A stretch of 46,649 bases of DNA from Anaerolineales bacterium (GCA_021108255.1 JAIORG010000125.1:1-46649); one strand, 5' to 3'; counted from the stretch's first letter, positions 22,545 through 31,570 are shown. Notes: generated from the sequence alone by a model not told the origin. Numbers and translations are program-made.

Positions 22545-23248
22545 GCTGATCCCCCATTTCCCTGCAGCGCCTTGCGGTAAAAAGTCACAAAATCAGCCGA
22601 ATTAAGATCTTTTGTTGCTACAGAAGCTTTTATCTTTCCTTTGGACAGGATATCCAGCCGGGATGCCAATTCAGCAGCCCGGACTAAATCGTGAGAAGTC
22701 ATTACAACTGTCCGCCCCGCAAGGGCAATCTCCCGCAGCACACTATCCAGAATTTCACCCGCTTCCTGGTCCAAACCGGTGTGAGGTTCATCCATTAACA
22801 ATATCCGGGGGTTGTGTAAAATTGAGCGGCCGATTGCCAAACGCTGCTGCATCCCCCGGGAAAAAACCCGCACCAGGTCTGATTTACGGCTGGAGAGCCC
22901 CACCAGGTCAAGCACTTCCCCTATTCGAAGTCGCTCTACATCGTATAACCTGGCATAAAAGGACAAATTTTCTTCGGCCGTGAGATCACCATAAAGCAGC
23001 GGCTGATGAGAAACTACACCCAGATGAGCTCTAACTGCAACCGCTTCTTCCGGCAAACGGCAAGAAGCCACCTGGACCAAACCGGAGGTCGGTTTGGAAA
23101 GCGACGCCAGGATTCTTAATAAGGTAGTCTTCCCGGCCCCGTTTGGTCCCAACAACGCCACGAATTCCCCAGAGCGGACTTCAAAATCCAGCTCTCGTAA
23201 TACTGTTATTGGACCAAATCGCTTAACTAGTTTTTTTACCTGGATCAT
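22541..23248 (-). CDS. ccmA: haem exporter ATP-binding protein CcmA
   Basis: 235 residues. Walker A GPNGAGKTT, signature FSRGMQQRLAIGRS (an S-R-G-M variant of LSGGQ, typical of CcmA), Walker B ILLMDEP followed by HTGLD, and the H-loop MTSHD. It hydrolyses ATP to release holo-CcmE from CcmC. About 60 bases separate it from the lipoprotein gene upstream, the longest gap within the operon. Confidence 0.96.
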   Translation of the reverse strand: MIQVKKLVKRFGPITVLRELDFEVRSGEFVALLGPNGAGKTTLLRILASLSKPTSGLVQVASCRLPEEAVAVRAHLGVVSHQPLLYGDLTAEENLSFYARLYDVERLRIGEVLDLVGLSSRKSDLVRVFSRGMQQRLAIGRSILHNPRILLMDEPHTGLDQEAGEILDSVLREIALAGRTVVMTSHDLVRAAELASRLDILSKGKIKASVATKDLNSADFVTFYRKALQGNGGSA

Positions 23249-23309
23249 AAAGTTGAGTTTGAATTCCTGACCAGTTAGCCCAATTTATTTTTCAATTCCT
23301 GTCTTTTTT

Positions 23310-24551
23310 TCAAGAAAGATTTTTCGCTGATTTCTCCTGAATCGAATAAACTCTCCAGCGCAATAATTTGATCTCTTCTACCTCTTGATGATCTTCCTCT
23401 AACTCGTGCTCTTCTCCACTCAATCGTCTATTCCGGAAGAAAAGCCAGCTCCCTGCCAGGATCATCACCACGCCCAGGGCTGTCAATCCAATCAAATATC
23501 CCTGGATCTCTAGTGGAGAAGATTCATCTTGAACAAGAGCAGTTTCAGAATTCTCAGAGATCTGGAACTGCAGTTCCTCCCCCCGGTTGAGTCCTCCGCC
23601 GGCATAAACCTGGAATGCGCCGCTGGTTATATCTTGAACACCAACATCTTCCAGGTAACTTCCTTTCACTTCTATTTGATTTACCGGGGTCATTACTACT
23701 ACTGCGCCAACAGGGTAATTAATTGTCTGAGCAAAATCCAGTGTATTTCCCTGATAGGGCAGCGTGTAATACACCAGTACCTGGTACACCCCGGCCCCGG
23801 GTGAAATGCTCACAGTGTCGCCAAAACCATCCTGGGTTTCCAGATAGCGCTGACCCAGGAGTCCATCCTCGAATTCAATGGCAGCTGCGCCTTCAGGAAG
23901 AGGGAAAAAAACTGTCGGTTGATCAGGAGATCCAGCGACCACAGTCGCTTCTCCATTATTAGAAAATATAAATATCTCTACGATTTGAAGCAGACCAGGC
24001 TCTGAAAATTCAACCAGAACATGGATTCGGTCAATGTGCAATCCGGAATCATCTGCTGTAGTGTCAAATAACTGCACATGCAGCCCTAATTCAGCTGCCT
24101 CAGGCGCAAATTCAGTGATTTCTGAGCGGTAAACTGCACCGCCGTAGGTAATCGAAGCAAAGTACACTCTTCCTTCCAGGAAGGGAACATCGTTAAAATC
24201 AATTATTCCAGTTGAGGGGAGTGTCAGGGTTTCCTGGAAAACCTGGGCAAAATTGTCATACGCTTCCAGTCTAACATCCAGGTCTAGATCCAGCAGCGTT
24301 CCTCCAGTATGATCACTTACCTCAACATAAACTACTTTCAATTCAGTTTCTTCCGGTGTAGTTTCATTGGGCAGGGGTTGTTCCTGAGTCGGCACTGCAG
24401 TTGGAAGAATGGGTGTATTTACCACCGGATTGGTCTTAACGGCCTCTGGAGGCGGGGTCACATCATCTGACAGGTTCAAACAGCCGGAAAGTAACAAACT
24501 GATGCCCAGGATACAAAGGACAGGGATTGAAGTATATATTCGCCGATTCAC
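23310..24551 (-). CDS. membrane-anchored lipoprotein of the ccm operon, unknown function
   Basis: 413 residues if started at the GTG at 24551, which overlaps the previous gene's stop (GTGA) and has GGAG upstream; the longer frame lacks a signal at its N-terminus. Lipoprotein signal SIPVLCILGISLLLSGCLN (lipobox LSGC), a Pro/Thr/Glu-rich spacer, then two beta-rich extracellular modules (about residues 70-190 and 190-330). A C-terminal transmembrane helix (LIGLTALGVVMILAGSWLFF) is followed by an acidic cytoplasmic tail. It has no haem motif and few cysteines. Lying between ccmA and the CcmI-like gene, it may be an accessory part of cytochrome c assembly or a client. The family is not recognised. 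Confidence 0.75.
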   Translation of the reverse strand: MNRRIYTSIPVLCILGISLLLSGCLNLSDDVTPPPEAVKTNPVVNTPILPTAVPTQEQPLPNETTPEETELKVVYVEVSDHTGGTLLDLDLDVRLEAYDNFAQVFQETLTLPSTGIIDFNDVPFLEGRVYFASITYGGAVYRSEITEFAPEAAELGLHVQLFDTTADDSGLHIDRIHVLVEFSEPGLLQIVEIFIFSNNGEATVVAGSPDQPTVFFPLPEGAAAIEFEDGLLGQRYLETQDGFGDTVSISPGAGVYQVLVYYTLPYQGNTLDFAQTINYPVGAVVVMTPVNQIEVKGSYLEDVGVQDITSGAFQVYAGGGLNRGEELQFQISENSETALVQDESSPLEIQGYLIGLTALGVVMILAGSWLFFRNRRLSGEEHELEEDHQEVEEIKLLRWRVYSIQEKSAKNLS

Positions 24552-25003
24552 AATTTTTCTCCACACTGTCCACAGAATTGATCCCCCGTTTTCACAGCCT
24601 TTCCACAATGCGAACAAAAATTGGTTTTTTCCTTCTTCAACTCACGGCGGCGGGCTTCTATCATCTCTTCCAGGTCATCCTCACTTGCTGGAACTGAGGA
24701 AATACGCTTATCGGCCGGGATATTTTTTTCCAGCTTATCCACCTGCTTAATTATCTCAGCAGCCTGGGAAAGCAAAATATCCCTGTTCCGAGTATGTTCC
24801 ACGGAGGATATCTTTTCCAGATCAAATTCCAGATCCAAATCTTCAATAGAGGATAATAATCTTTCCCTTTCGGCGGTGAGAGAATCATACTTTCTAGGCA
24901 CCTGTGCCCCACGAGTATCCGTCTCTACCAGAAAAGGGCGAATAATTATGACCCCTGTCAGAATAAATATACCCAATACGATTAAAAAAGAACTCACAGC
25001 CAT
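24548..25003 (-). CDS. CcmI-like membrane protein with C-terminal zinc ribbon
   Basis: 151 residues from the ATG at 25003 (GGGTGG five bases upstream); GTG codons just before are possible. An N-terminal transmembrane helix is followed by a coiled coil (about 35-120) with ERERLLSSIEDLDLEFDLEKIS. This resembles the first helical part of CcmI/CycH, which holds apocytochrome at the haem lyase. The C-terminus is a zinc ribbon, CSHCGKAVKTGDQFCGQCGE, unusual for CcmI. Since zinc ribbons are normally cytoplasmic, topology may be inverted relative to CcmI. It follows ccmG by 20 bases. Confidence 0.75.
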   Translation of the reverse strand: MAVSSFLIVLGIFILTGVIIIRPFLVETDTRGAQVPRKYDSLTAERERLLSSIEDLDLEFDLEKISSVEHTRNRDILLSQAAEIIKQVDKLEKNIPADKRISSVPASEDDLEEMIEARRRELKKEKTNFCSHCGKAVKTGDQFCGQCGEKL

Positions 25004-25023
25004 GAACACCACCCGTCTATAGT

Positions 25024-25536
25024 TCAGAGATCCAATAAAGGATCAATGTATGATTTAATTTCCTCCAGGGACATAAAGGGACCGATCCGGACATGGACAA
25101 TGACACCATCCTGATCAATGATATATGTTTCTGGAACACCAGTAATTCGGAATGCCTGGGAAATTTTTGTTCGCAAATCCGGCCCATTGGGATAGGTGAC
25201 CTGAAACTCTTCCAGGTAAGCTAACGCTTCAGGTTCGGTATCCACATAGTCTACTCCCAGGAATAATACATCTCCCCGGGGTTGGTAAAACTTGTAGGCA
25301 GCCTCCAGATCTAATGCCTCAGGTTTACAGGATTGACACCATGAGGCCCAAAAATTCACCACAATTACACTGCCACGGTAATCAGAAAGCTGATATGTTT
25401 CACCTGAAAACGATATTAACTCAAAATCCGGAGCTATCTCTCCCCGGCCGACCTGTCCCTGCTGGGATTGAATTAAACCCACTCCCAAAATCATTAGAAG
25501 TAATACTAATCCTCCCCAGATTAATAATTTTTTCAT
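25024..25536 (-). CDS. ccmG: thiol:disulfide oxidoreductase CcmG/ResA-like
   Basis: 170 residues. An N-terminal membrane anchor (LLIWGGLVLLLMILGVGLI) leads into an AhpC/TSA-Redoxin-type thioredoxin fold: APDFELISFSGETYQLSDYRGSVIVVNFWASWCQSCKPE, with active site WCQSC near residue 70 and the cis-proline loop GVPETYIID near 135. It faces the outside and keeps apocytochrome CxxCH or CcmH cysteines reduced. AAAGGATAATT precedes the ATG, and only two bases separate it from ccmH. Confidence 0.93.
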   Translation of the reverse strand: MKKLLIWGGLVLLLMILGVGLIQSQQGQVGRGEIAPDFELISFSGETYQLSDYRGSVIVVNFWASWCQSCKPEALDLEAAYKFYQPRGDVLFLGVDYVDTEPEALAYLEEFQVTYPNGPDLRTKISQAFRITGVPETYIIDQDGVIVHVRIGPFMSLEEIKSYIDPLLDL

Positions 25537-25538
25537 AA

Positions 25539-26051
25539 TTATCCTTTGGATCTTTTATTTAATTCTTCTTCCACCCGGCTGATGTACTCGTCTGGCGCTT
25601 TCTTGAGTTTAGCCGCTTGCTTGGCATTCTTCCGGGAACTCACCTCCGGTTCTGCTTTTCGCCAGCGTTGAAATGCTCCTATTAGAAGGACAAAGCCTCC
25701 CACAAAAATCAACAAGGGCACAATGTAAACCAACCAATTAAACCCGCTCCTGGGGGGTTCCGCAAGAACTCGATCGCCGTACTGGTCCACAAAATATGTC
25801 TTAATCTGGTCCTCTGTCCAACCCTCACTGAGCCTATCCCGGATAATACCCCTCCACTGTTCACAGGCTGTAGTGCCGCAGGCATCCAGGGGTATATTTT
25901 CACAGACCGGACAGTAAAGCTGTTTGGCGACTGCATTTACATCATCGTCTGTTGGATATGAACCCTGCGCCATTGCAGATCCTGGAATTAAGGCAGCCAG
26001 GATTAGTATGGATGTTAATAACAATAGATAACGTTTTGTATAATTTATCAT
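25539..26051 (-). CDS. ccmH: cytochrome c maturation protein CcmH
   Basis: 170 residues from the ATG at 26051, which overlaps the ccmF stop (ATGA) and gives a clean signal peptide (LLLLTSILILAALIPGSAMA); the longer frame is a read-through of ccmF. The mature domain holds the redox motif LYCPVCENIPL (LRCxxC in other bacteria) with a nearby second pair, DACGTTACEQWR. It also shows the VDQYGDRVLAEPP motif typical of CcmH. A C-terminal membrane helix and a basic cytoplasmic tail follow. The second CxxxxC pair is an addition to the normal two cysteines. CcmH reduces apocytochrome for haem ligation by CcmF. Confidence 0.95.
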   Translation of the reverse strand: MINYTKRYLLLLTSILILAALIPGSAMAQGSYPTDDDVNAVAKQLYCPVCENIPLDACGTTACEQWRGIIRDRLSEGWTEDQIKTYFVDQYGDRVLAEPPRSGFNWLVYIVPLLIFVGGFVLLIGAFQRWRKAEPEVSSRKNAKQAAKLKKAPDEYISRVEEELNKRSKG

Positions 26052-28075
26052 CGAGCCCTCACTGGAAGCGGTTTGGATTTCTTGTCGGGCCAGGTTGTCG
26101 CCACAACCCCAATAATGAATACCCAGGCTCCTATCCAGAGCCATTTTACCAGCGGATTGTGATAAACCTTAAACGTCGCACCTTCTGATGAGACCACTTT
26201 CCAATCCACCAGGATTACATAAAAATCATCTACCAATGTGCTGCGTACACCAGGAATAGTCGCAGGTTGGTTTGAATCATAATAAAAATCTCGCCGGGGA
26301 TACAAGGTGTCTATGGTTTGACCATCCTTGTTTACACTTACAATAGCCCGGGCTACATTTCTTCCATCAGTGGTATCAAAGATATCAAGCTTCTCGTACA
26401 CCATTGTATAGGAACCCAGACTCAGTTCTCCTCCCACTGGAATTGTTCCCTGGGTTTCTATTTGGAAAAACTCAATCCCGATGATCCCCATTGCCATCAT
26501 GACAACGGCGATGTGGATGATCATCGCGCTGAAAGCCCGTTGGTTCCTTTTAAGGACATGCACTATCGAACCCCACAGGGAATCTTGTCCCTTCTTTCTC
26601 CGCACTCTTGTACGCCGGAAGAATTCAAAAGCATTCACGGCCAGCACAAATGCCACCAACCAGAAAGCCACTACTGCAGGCCAGCGTGTTAGCCCTCCAT
26701 AAAGCGGCAAGGCAATTCCAATTAATGACACGATAAATGGCTTCCAAAGCAAGCGCCCCAGGTGTTTAAATGAAGCATAACTCCAGACGGCCAGGGGACA
26801 GATCACCATAATCATTAACATGCCGCCCAGGATTGGGCCAGCAACCCGTTCATAAAATGGCGGCCCTACTGTAACCTTTTGCCCTGTCACCAGTTCAGAA
26901 ATTTTTGGGAACATCACTCCCCAGAAGGAGGTAACCAGGATCCCTAAAAGGAGCACGACACTGATGATGATCAATGATTCCTTGGAAAAGAATGAAGTCA
27001 GCACCTGCCGGGATTTGAGGTAACTCCATCGCTTGTTCAGCAGCCACAATGAACCAATCAGGTTCAGTGCGATAAAGCCCAAGAATATTGGGCCGATCGA
27101 GCTTTTCGAAAAAGCATGCACCGAGGATAGTAATCCAGAGCGAGTCAGGAAAGTTCCAAAGATAACCAGGTTATAGGTCAGGATTATTAAAACCATGGTT
27201 AACTGTTTAAACATGCCCCGCTTTTCCTGGATTAGTACGGTATGTAAAAAAGCCGTTCCCGCCAGCCAGGGCATCAAAGCAGAGATCTCTACTGGATCCC
27301 AGCCCCAATATCCTCCCCATCCCAGGACATCATACGCCCAGCGGGCTCCTAAAACCAATCCCAGGGAAAGAAAGAGCCAAGCCCATAATGTCCAGCGCCG
27401 GGAGAGCTGAATCCAGCGGTCATCTGCACGTCTGGTAATTAAACTAGCCATGGCAAACGCATAGGGAATAATAAAAGCAACAAATCCCAGATACTGCATG
27501 GGAGGATGAATGATCATCCCCGGGTGCCGCAGCAGCGGATTTAATCCAGATCCATCCCTGGGAAAGAGCTGAATACCACCAGGAGGGCGGGAAAATGCTG
27601 TTGTGATTCCCTCTGAAGTCTGCCAATAACTGACAAATGGATTTTCAAAAAAAGTATTTAACAATACAAAAAATGCCAGGGTTGCTAAACTGATCACAAT
27701 TACCCAAGGCAGCAAATCCTGATCCCGGTCCCATTTCCGAAGCGTAACAGCAGAAGTGAAACCCGCCAGCAGCCAGGACCAGAAAAGCAGCGACCCTGCT
27801 TGTCCTCCCCAGAGAGCGGTGATCTTGAGATAATCCGGCATGCTCAAACTGGAGACTTTAGCGACATACTCAAATTCAAATCGATTCGTCAATAGGAGAT
27901 ATACAAGGGATCCAACAGAGATAGTCAGAAGCGGGAATACAAGGGTCATTGCCCGCTTTGCGCTGAGAACCCAGGCTTTCTGTTTCTTCTGCTCACCATA
28001 GAATGCTGCACCAATTCCGTAAATTGAAACGACCAAAGTTATTAACAAAGATCCAAAACCAATATCAGCTGCCAT
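26048..28075 (-). CDS. ccmF: cytochrome c haem lyase CcmF
   Basis: 675 residues, about 14-15 helices. The WWD haem motif reads GWGGYWGWDPVEISALMPW (near residue 250). Histidines on either side are in HPPMQYLGF and TAFLHTVLI. A large extracytoplasmic domain near the C-terminus (about 540-640) begins after the helix HIAVVMMAMGIIGIEFF. Its length is in the normal CcmF/NrfE range. It ligates haem from CcmE to the apocytochrome CxxCH. GGGAGAT lies five bases before the ATG. Confidence 0.97.
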   Translation of the reverse strand: MAADIGFGSLLITLVVSIYGIGAAFYGEQKKQKAWVLSAKRAMTLVFPLLTISVGSLVYLLLTNRFEFEYVAKVSSLSMPDYLKITALWGGQAGSLLFWSWLLAGFTSAVTLRKWDRDQDLLPWVIVISLATLAFFVLLNTFFENPFVSYWQTSEGITTAFSRPPGGIQLFPRDGSGLNPLLRHPGMIIHPPMQYLGFVAFIIPYAFAMASLITRRADDRWIQLSRRWTLWAWLFLSLGLVLGARWAYDVLGWGGYWGWDPVEISALMPWLAGTAFLHTVLIQEKRGMFKQLTMVLIILTYNLVIFGTFLTRSGLLSSVHAFSKSSIGPIFLGFIALNLIGSLWLLNKRWSYLKSRQVLTSFFSKESLIIISVVLLLGILVTSFWGVMFPKISELVTGQKVTVGPPFYERVAGPILGGMLMIMVICPLAVWSYASFKHLGRLLWKPFIVSLIGIALPLYGGLTRWPAVVAFWLVAFVLAVNAFEFFRRTRVRRKKGQDSLWGSIVHVLKRNQRAFSAMIIHIAVVMMAMGIIGIEFFQIETQGTIPVGGELSLGSYTMVYEKLDIFDTTDGRNVARAIVSVNKDGQTIDTLYPRRDFYYDSNQPATIPGVRSTLVDDFYVILVDWKVVSSEGATFKVYHNPLVKWLWIGAWVFIIGVVATTWPDKKSKPLPVRAR

Positions 28076-28112
28076 TAACTATCTCCCTGCCATTAATATT
28101 TTATGGGTATTA

Positions 28113-28640
28113 TTATTCTGTCTCTATTTGATCCGGAACAGATCCTTCATATTTTGAAGGACATTTTAACAAAATTTCATCAGCTTCAAATACTCCGGAA
28201 GCAAGAACCTCACCGGTAATGATGGCTTGAGCTTCATTTTGAAGAAGGTCTGGTACGGGTCCATAATATATCACGTCCAGTCTGGGCCGACTTGGATCCA
28301 TCACGGCATTGTGTAGGGCTCTGGCTAATCCGCCTTCTTCCTCAAGCAATAGATTATCCCCCGGGACGTGAACAATAGTAAACGACAATTCCAGCGTATC
28401 CATATTATATTGAATTGAGTCCCCCAGGACAGCTCCAGATGCGCGAACATTGCGTCCTGCCAGTTCCCCTGCCGACTGCTTGTTCAGAACTTCCTCAACT
28501 GTTAAAAAGTACTGCACATTGGCAGATAACGAGGAGACAATCAAGTAAACGATTGCCGCAACGATAACCACTCCGCCAATAATAAATTTTAACTGATTTC
28601 CTTTCCTGGGATGCGCTTCTATAGGCTGCAATTCTTCCAT
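28113..28640 (-). CDS. ccmE: haem chaperone CcmE, CxxxY (cysteine) type
   Basis: 175 residues from the ATG at 28640, chosen because GTGGAG lies nine bases upstream; GTG and ATG codons 15 and 6 bases earlier are less well placed. An N-terminal anchor (LKFIIGGVVIVAAIVYLIV) leads into the OB-fold beta barrel with VIYYGPVPDLLQNEAQAIITGEV and EADEILLKCPSKYEG. In E. coli CcmE the aligned haem-linking motif is KHDENY. Here histidine is replaced by cysteine to give CPSKY. This CxxxY form is known from archaea and some sulfate reducers, where the cysteine binds haem. It is the first gene of the ccm operon. Confidence 0.95.
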   Translation of the reverse strand: MEELQPIEAHPRKGNQLKFIIGGVVIVAAIVYLIVSSLSANVQYFLTVEEVLNKQSAGELAGRNVRASGAVLGDSIQYNMDTLELSFTIVHVPGDNLLLEEEGGLARALHNAVMDPSRPRLDVIYYGPVPDLLQNEAQAIITGEVLASGVFEADEILLKCPSKYEGSVPDQIETE

Positions 28641-28675
28641 AAACATTAACTCCACTGATTAAATAACCATTAAAA

Positions 28676-28715
28676 CCCGACTGAATAATGTTAACACAAA
28701 ATTTCTCTAGTCGGG
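28676..28715 (-). terminator. terminator-like hairpin between riboflavin transporter and ccm operons
   Basis: CCCGACT (28715-28709) pairs with AGTCGGG (28682-28676) on the minus strand and is followed by TTTTAA. The 26-nt loop is long and the T run short, so termination is probably partial. It lies between the ABC ATPase stop and ccmE. Confidence 0.5.
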
Positions 28716-28759
28716 ATTATTTTCTGTCCTGATCTTGTGACGAAAAACAAGACAAGGAA

Positions 28760-29530
28760 TTACTCAATTGCCTCGCGCAGCTGCTGGGTTAACCCCACAA
28801 ACTCTGGAGTGAATCTGTCTTCTTCGTGACGCGGTCGTTCTAAATCCACTTTTAAGTCCAATCTTAAATTACCGGGCTGGGGGCTGATCGCCAACACCCG
28901 ATCTGCCAAAAAGACAGCTTCAGATATGTCATGGGTAATCATAATAACAGTTTTTTTTCTGGCTCTCCAGATTCGCAGCAGCTCAGCTCCCATTTTTTCA
29001 CGGGTAAGGGCATCCAGCGCTCCAAAGGGTTCATCTAAAAGCAGCAATTCAGGATCCTGTACCAGACTCCTGGCAATCGCCACTCGCTGCAGCATACCAC
29101 CAGATAAATCCTGGGGAAGCCAATCTTCAAAGCCTTTCAAGCCAACCAGTTCAATTAATTCCCTGGCTTTGGATTCTGCCTCTTTAATCGGGACACTTTT
29201 AATCTCCAGCGGGAGGGTAATGTTCCGCAGTACTGAGCGCCAGGGCATTAAATTGGCTTTTTGAAATACGATACCCACTCCCTGGCGGGGTTTTTTTATT
29301 TCTGATCCATCAAGAAATACTGCACCAGTGGTCGGAGCCAACAAACCGGACAGAATGCGGATCAAAGTGCTTTTTCCGCTTCCAGACGGCCCTACAACAC
29401 AGATGAACTGTTCCCGTTCAACGGAAAAACTGATCTCATTAATCGCCTGCAGAGACCCTTTCTCATCGGTATAGGTCACACCCAATTTTTTTACTTCAAG
29501 CAAGGGTTGTTGATTATTGACTGAATTCAT
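28760..29530 (-). CDS. ABC transporter ATP-binding protein (NitT/TauT family), riboflavin uptake
   Basis: 256 residues. Walker [11 protein letters not shown]-loop FQKANLMPW, signature [14 protein letters not shown], Walker B LLLLDEP, D-loop ALD and the H-loop ITHD. It belongs to the nitrate/taurine/thiamine-precursor ATPase group that works with the two membrane and binding components encoded upstream. Its start lies 17 bases inside the 3' end of the binding-protein gene. The FMN riboswitch at the operon head makes riboflavin or a precursor the likely cargo. Confidence 0.93.
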   Translation of the reverse strand: MNSVNNQQPLLEVKKLGVTYTDEKGSLQAINEISFSVEREQFICVVGPSGSGKSTLIRILSGLLAPTTGAVFLDGSEIKKPRQGVGIVFQKANLMPWRSVLRNITLPLEIKSVPIKEAESKARELIELVGLKGFEDWLPQDLSGGMLQRVAIARSLVQDPELLLLDEPFGALDALTREKMGAELLRIWRARKKTVIMITHDISEAVFLADRVLAISPQPGNLRLDLKVDLERPRHEEDRFTPEFVGLTQQLREAIE

Positions 29531-30497
29531 TTGTGTAAGCTTCTTCCAAATTAATCTCTTTTTTCATCAAATCCATCTTCATTAACACTTCTTGCATGTT
29601 AGTCCAGGCAGCAGGATGGCTGTAGCCGTAGGGATCAGTCTGGTAAAGATTTATTGAGGCTCTCAATATTCCCATCTGGACCTCCTGATCGGCATCTTCC
29701 AACCCTTCGACATACTTTTTACTGATTTCATAGGCCTCTTCAGGATTTTCCACTGTATACTGGATACCTTTCAAAGCTGCTGAGACCATTCTCCGGACCA
29801 GATCCGGATTTTCTGATATGGTTGTTTCATTGGTCAACAATCCATTCGATACCAGGTCCAAATAGTCAGATACCAGGATCTGGTTTAAATCATACCCCTG
29901 GGCTTCTAATTGAACTGGTTCATTAGCCACGTAAACCACTACTGCGTCGCTAGTGCCGGCAGCCAGGATCTCTACCTGGTTAAATCCAACCGACTCCAGG
30001 GTCAAATCACTTTCCTTGAGGTTTGCTTCTCCTAAGAGAGCTCTAAAACCAACATAATTTGCCCCGAACAATCCCGGCAGCGCAACTCGTTTTCCCGCTA
30101 AATCTTCAGGTTTTTGGATATTCAGTTCTGACCTGGATATAACGGCAATGGGATATTTTTCATACCAGGCCATGACATACACAACAGGCAATCCCTCTGC
30201 CCGGGCAATGGGAACCTGCTCTCCGGATACAATCGAAAACTGGAGTTCGTTTGCCCCGACCAATGCCACACCATCAGTTTCATAAGCATAGTCAAACTCA
30301 AGTTCGATCCCTTCTTCAGCAAAAAATCCTTTTTCCACCGCAGTATAAAAAGCAGCGTACTGGACATTGGGAATATAACCCATTGGCAGACGAATATGGG
30401 TAAGCTCATTGGAGGGTTCTTGAAGCGGTGTTTTCCCACTGCAAGCGGTTAAGAACAAAACCAGGACAGCAAACAATACTCCGATATACCTTCTCAT
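29514..30497 (-). CDS. ribY: riboflavin ABC transporter substrate-binding lipoprotein (RibY-like)
   Basis: 327 residues from the ATG at 30497, which has GGGAG seven bases upstream; the ATG 18 bases earlier is unsupported. Lipoprotein signal with lipobox LTAC, then the NMT1/THI5-like fold: [54 protein letters not shown] and a [14 protein letters not shown] segment. The family includes ThiY (thiamine pyrimidine) and RibY (riboflavin). The FMN riboswitch rather than a TPP riboswitch upstream argues for riboflavin, as described for RibXY in Chloroflexus. The cargo is inferred from regulation, not from binding residues. Confidence 0.85.
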   Translation of the reverse strand: MRRYIGVLFAVLVLFLTACSGKTPLQEPSNELTHIRLPMGYIPNVQYAAFYTAVEKGFFAEEGIELEFDYAYETDGVALVGANELQFSIVSGEQVPIARAEGLPVVYVMAWYEKYPIAVISRSELNIQKPEDLAGKRVALPGLFGANYVGFRALLGEANLKESDLTLESVGFNQVEILAAGTSDAVVVYVANEPVQLEAQGYDLNQILVSDYLDLVSNGLLTNETTISENPDLVRRMVSAALKGIQYTVENPEEAYEISKKYVEGLEDADQEVQMGILRASINLYQTDPYGYSHPAAWTNMQEVLMKMDLMKKEINLEEAYTNEFSQ

Positions 30498-30529
30498 CTC
30501 ATTTCTCCCAGACATACATTAAGTAACCG

Positions 30530-31300
30530 TTATTCCCTTTTTTTCCAGGAAAGCAAGCGGCTTTCCAGGAATACAACCGATCCATACAGTCCCAAGGCCA
30601 GAATAACCAGGGTAAATACCGACACAAATACCAGGGATGTATCGTACAATCCCCGGCCAACGTTCACTAAAAATCCTAATCCTTTATCAGCTCCCACAAA
30701 TTCTCCCACAACGGCACCGATAACCGCCAGAGTCGCGCCAATTCTTAATCCACCCAGAAAAACCGGCAGGGCAGCTGGAATTTCGAGTTTGATTATCCGC
30801 TGCCAGTGGTTAGCCTGGAGGGACCTCATTAGTTCATATAGCTCCACTGGAACAGAACGAATACCCACAATTGTATTCACCAGCACCGGGAAAAAGACAA
30901 TCAAAGCGCTGGTGAGGATTTTGGAGAAGATGCCTGGTCCAAGCCAGATTACCAACAAGGGTGCAATGGCTACAATAGGAATTGATTGACTGGCAACAAT
31001 ATAGGGAGATAACACTCTTTCTACAGTTCGTGATTTCGCCAGTAAATATCCAGTCAGAGTAGCGGCACCCAAACCCAGGGTAAGCCCGAGCAAAACTTCC
31101 TGGAGGGTCACCAGGGTGTGGAATAACAAAGATCCATCCCGGGCTACGGAAAGGAATTTCTCCCAAACATCAAAGGGTGTAGGAAAAATAAAAGAGGGAA
31201 TATCGCTATACGTTGTAAAAGCCTGCCAGAGAATTAAACCGACTGCTAAAGAAAGTATGATAAATCCGACTTTTTTTAGGAATTTAAGAATAACTTTCAT
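30530..31300 (-). CDS. ribX: riboflavin ABC transporter permease (RibX-like)
   Basis: 256 residues, six helices, with the EAA-type loop ELMRSLQANHWQRIIKLEIPAALPVFLGGLRIG near residue 180. It belongs to the binding-protein-dependent permease group with SsuC, TauC and ThiX. It is the first gene after the FMN riboswitch: an intrinsic terminator lies 22 bases before its start codon, and AAGGG about 11 bases before it is a weak ribosome site. As a single permease gene it should form a homodimer. Confidence 0.88.
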   Translation of the reverse strand: MKVILKFLKKVGFIILSLAVGLILWQAFTTYSDIPSFIFPTPFDVWEKFLSVARDGSLLFHTLVTLQEVLLGLTLGLGAATLTGYLLAKSRTVERVLSPYIVASQSIPIVAIAPLLVIWLGPGIFSKILTSALIVFFPVLVNTIVGIRSVPVELYELMRSLQANHWQRIIKLEIPAALPVFLGGLRIGATLAVIGAVVGEFVGADKGLGFLVNVGRGLYDTSLVFVSVFTLVILALGLYGSVVFLESRLLSWKKRE

Positions 31301-31321
31301 AAAGATTTAAAACCCTTAACC

Positions 31322-31343
31322 AAAAAACCGCCGGTGATGGCGG
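31322..31343 (-). terminator. intrinsic terminator of the FMN riboswitch
   Basis: On the minus strand CCGCC-ATCACC-GGCGG is followed by TTTTTT (31327-31322), directly before the permease gene. This is the probable off-state terminator formed when FMN is bound. Confidence 0.75.
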
Positions 31344-31383
31344 GGCGGCATAAGTTAGGATAAAGGTCTTCTGAAATTAAAAT

Positions 31384-31407
31384 CCCGAAAGCTAATTAGC
31401 TTTCGGG
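31384..31407 (-). other. 24-base perfect palindrome in riboswitch expression platform
   Basis: A self-complementary sequence (arms beginning CCCGAAAGC and ending GCTTTCGGG) lies between the FMN aptamer and the terminator, followed on the minus strand by ATTTTAATTT. It may be a second terminator or part of the antiterminator switch. Confidence 0.55.
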
Positions 31408-31444
31408 GCTTTCAGAGTGCCACACAGGTTTAGAACAACCTGGA

Positions 31445-31570
31445 ATACCTTCTCCTATCCGGACTATACCGTCGGCCCCGGAGTTTCACCGGATCCTGCG
31501 CCATTCCTGACGCTCGCGGGCTTTACCGCCGATTGGGAATTGCTTTCGCTCACCCTGCCCCGAAGGTTTT
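31445..31570 (-). ncRNA. FMN riboswitch (RFN element)
   Basis: Read on the minus strand the conserved blocks appear in order: CCTTCGGGGCAGGGTGA, then AATTCCCAATCGGCGGTAAA, AGCCCGCGAGCG, GATCCGGTGAAACTCCGGGG and CCGACGGTATAGTCCGGAT followed by GGAGAAGG. ACCTTC at the start pairs with GAAGGT at the end to close the multi-branched junction. This is a close match to the RFN consensus that binds flavin mononucleotide. It controls the riboflavin transporter genes downstream by the terminator at 31322-31343. Confidence 0.96.

Noticed and set aside
29514-31300. Assignment of the NMT1/THI5-like operon to thiamine-precursor uptake
   Set aside because: The upstream aptamer fits the FMN (RFN) consensus and not the TPP riboswitch, so riboflavin is the better cargo.
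31384-31407. The 24-base palindrome as a protein-binding operator
   Set aside because: It lies between the riboswitch aptamer and the terminator, where an RNA hairpin of the expression platform is the simpler explanation.
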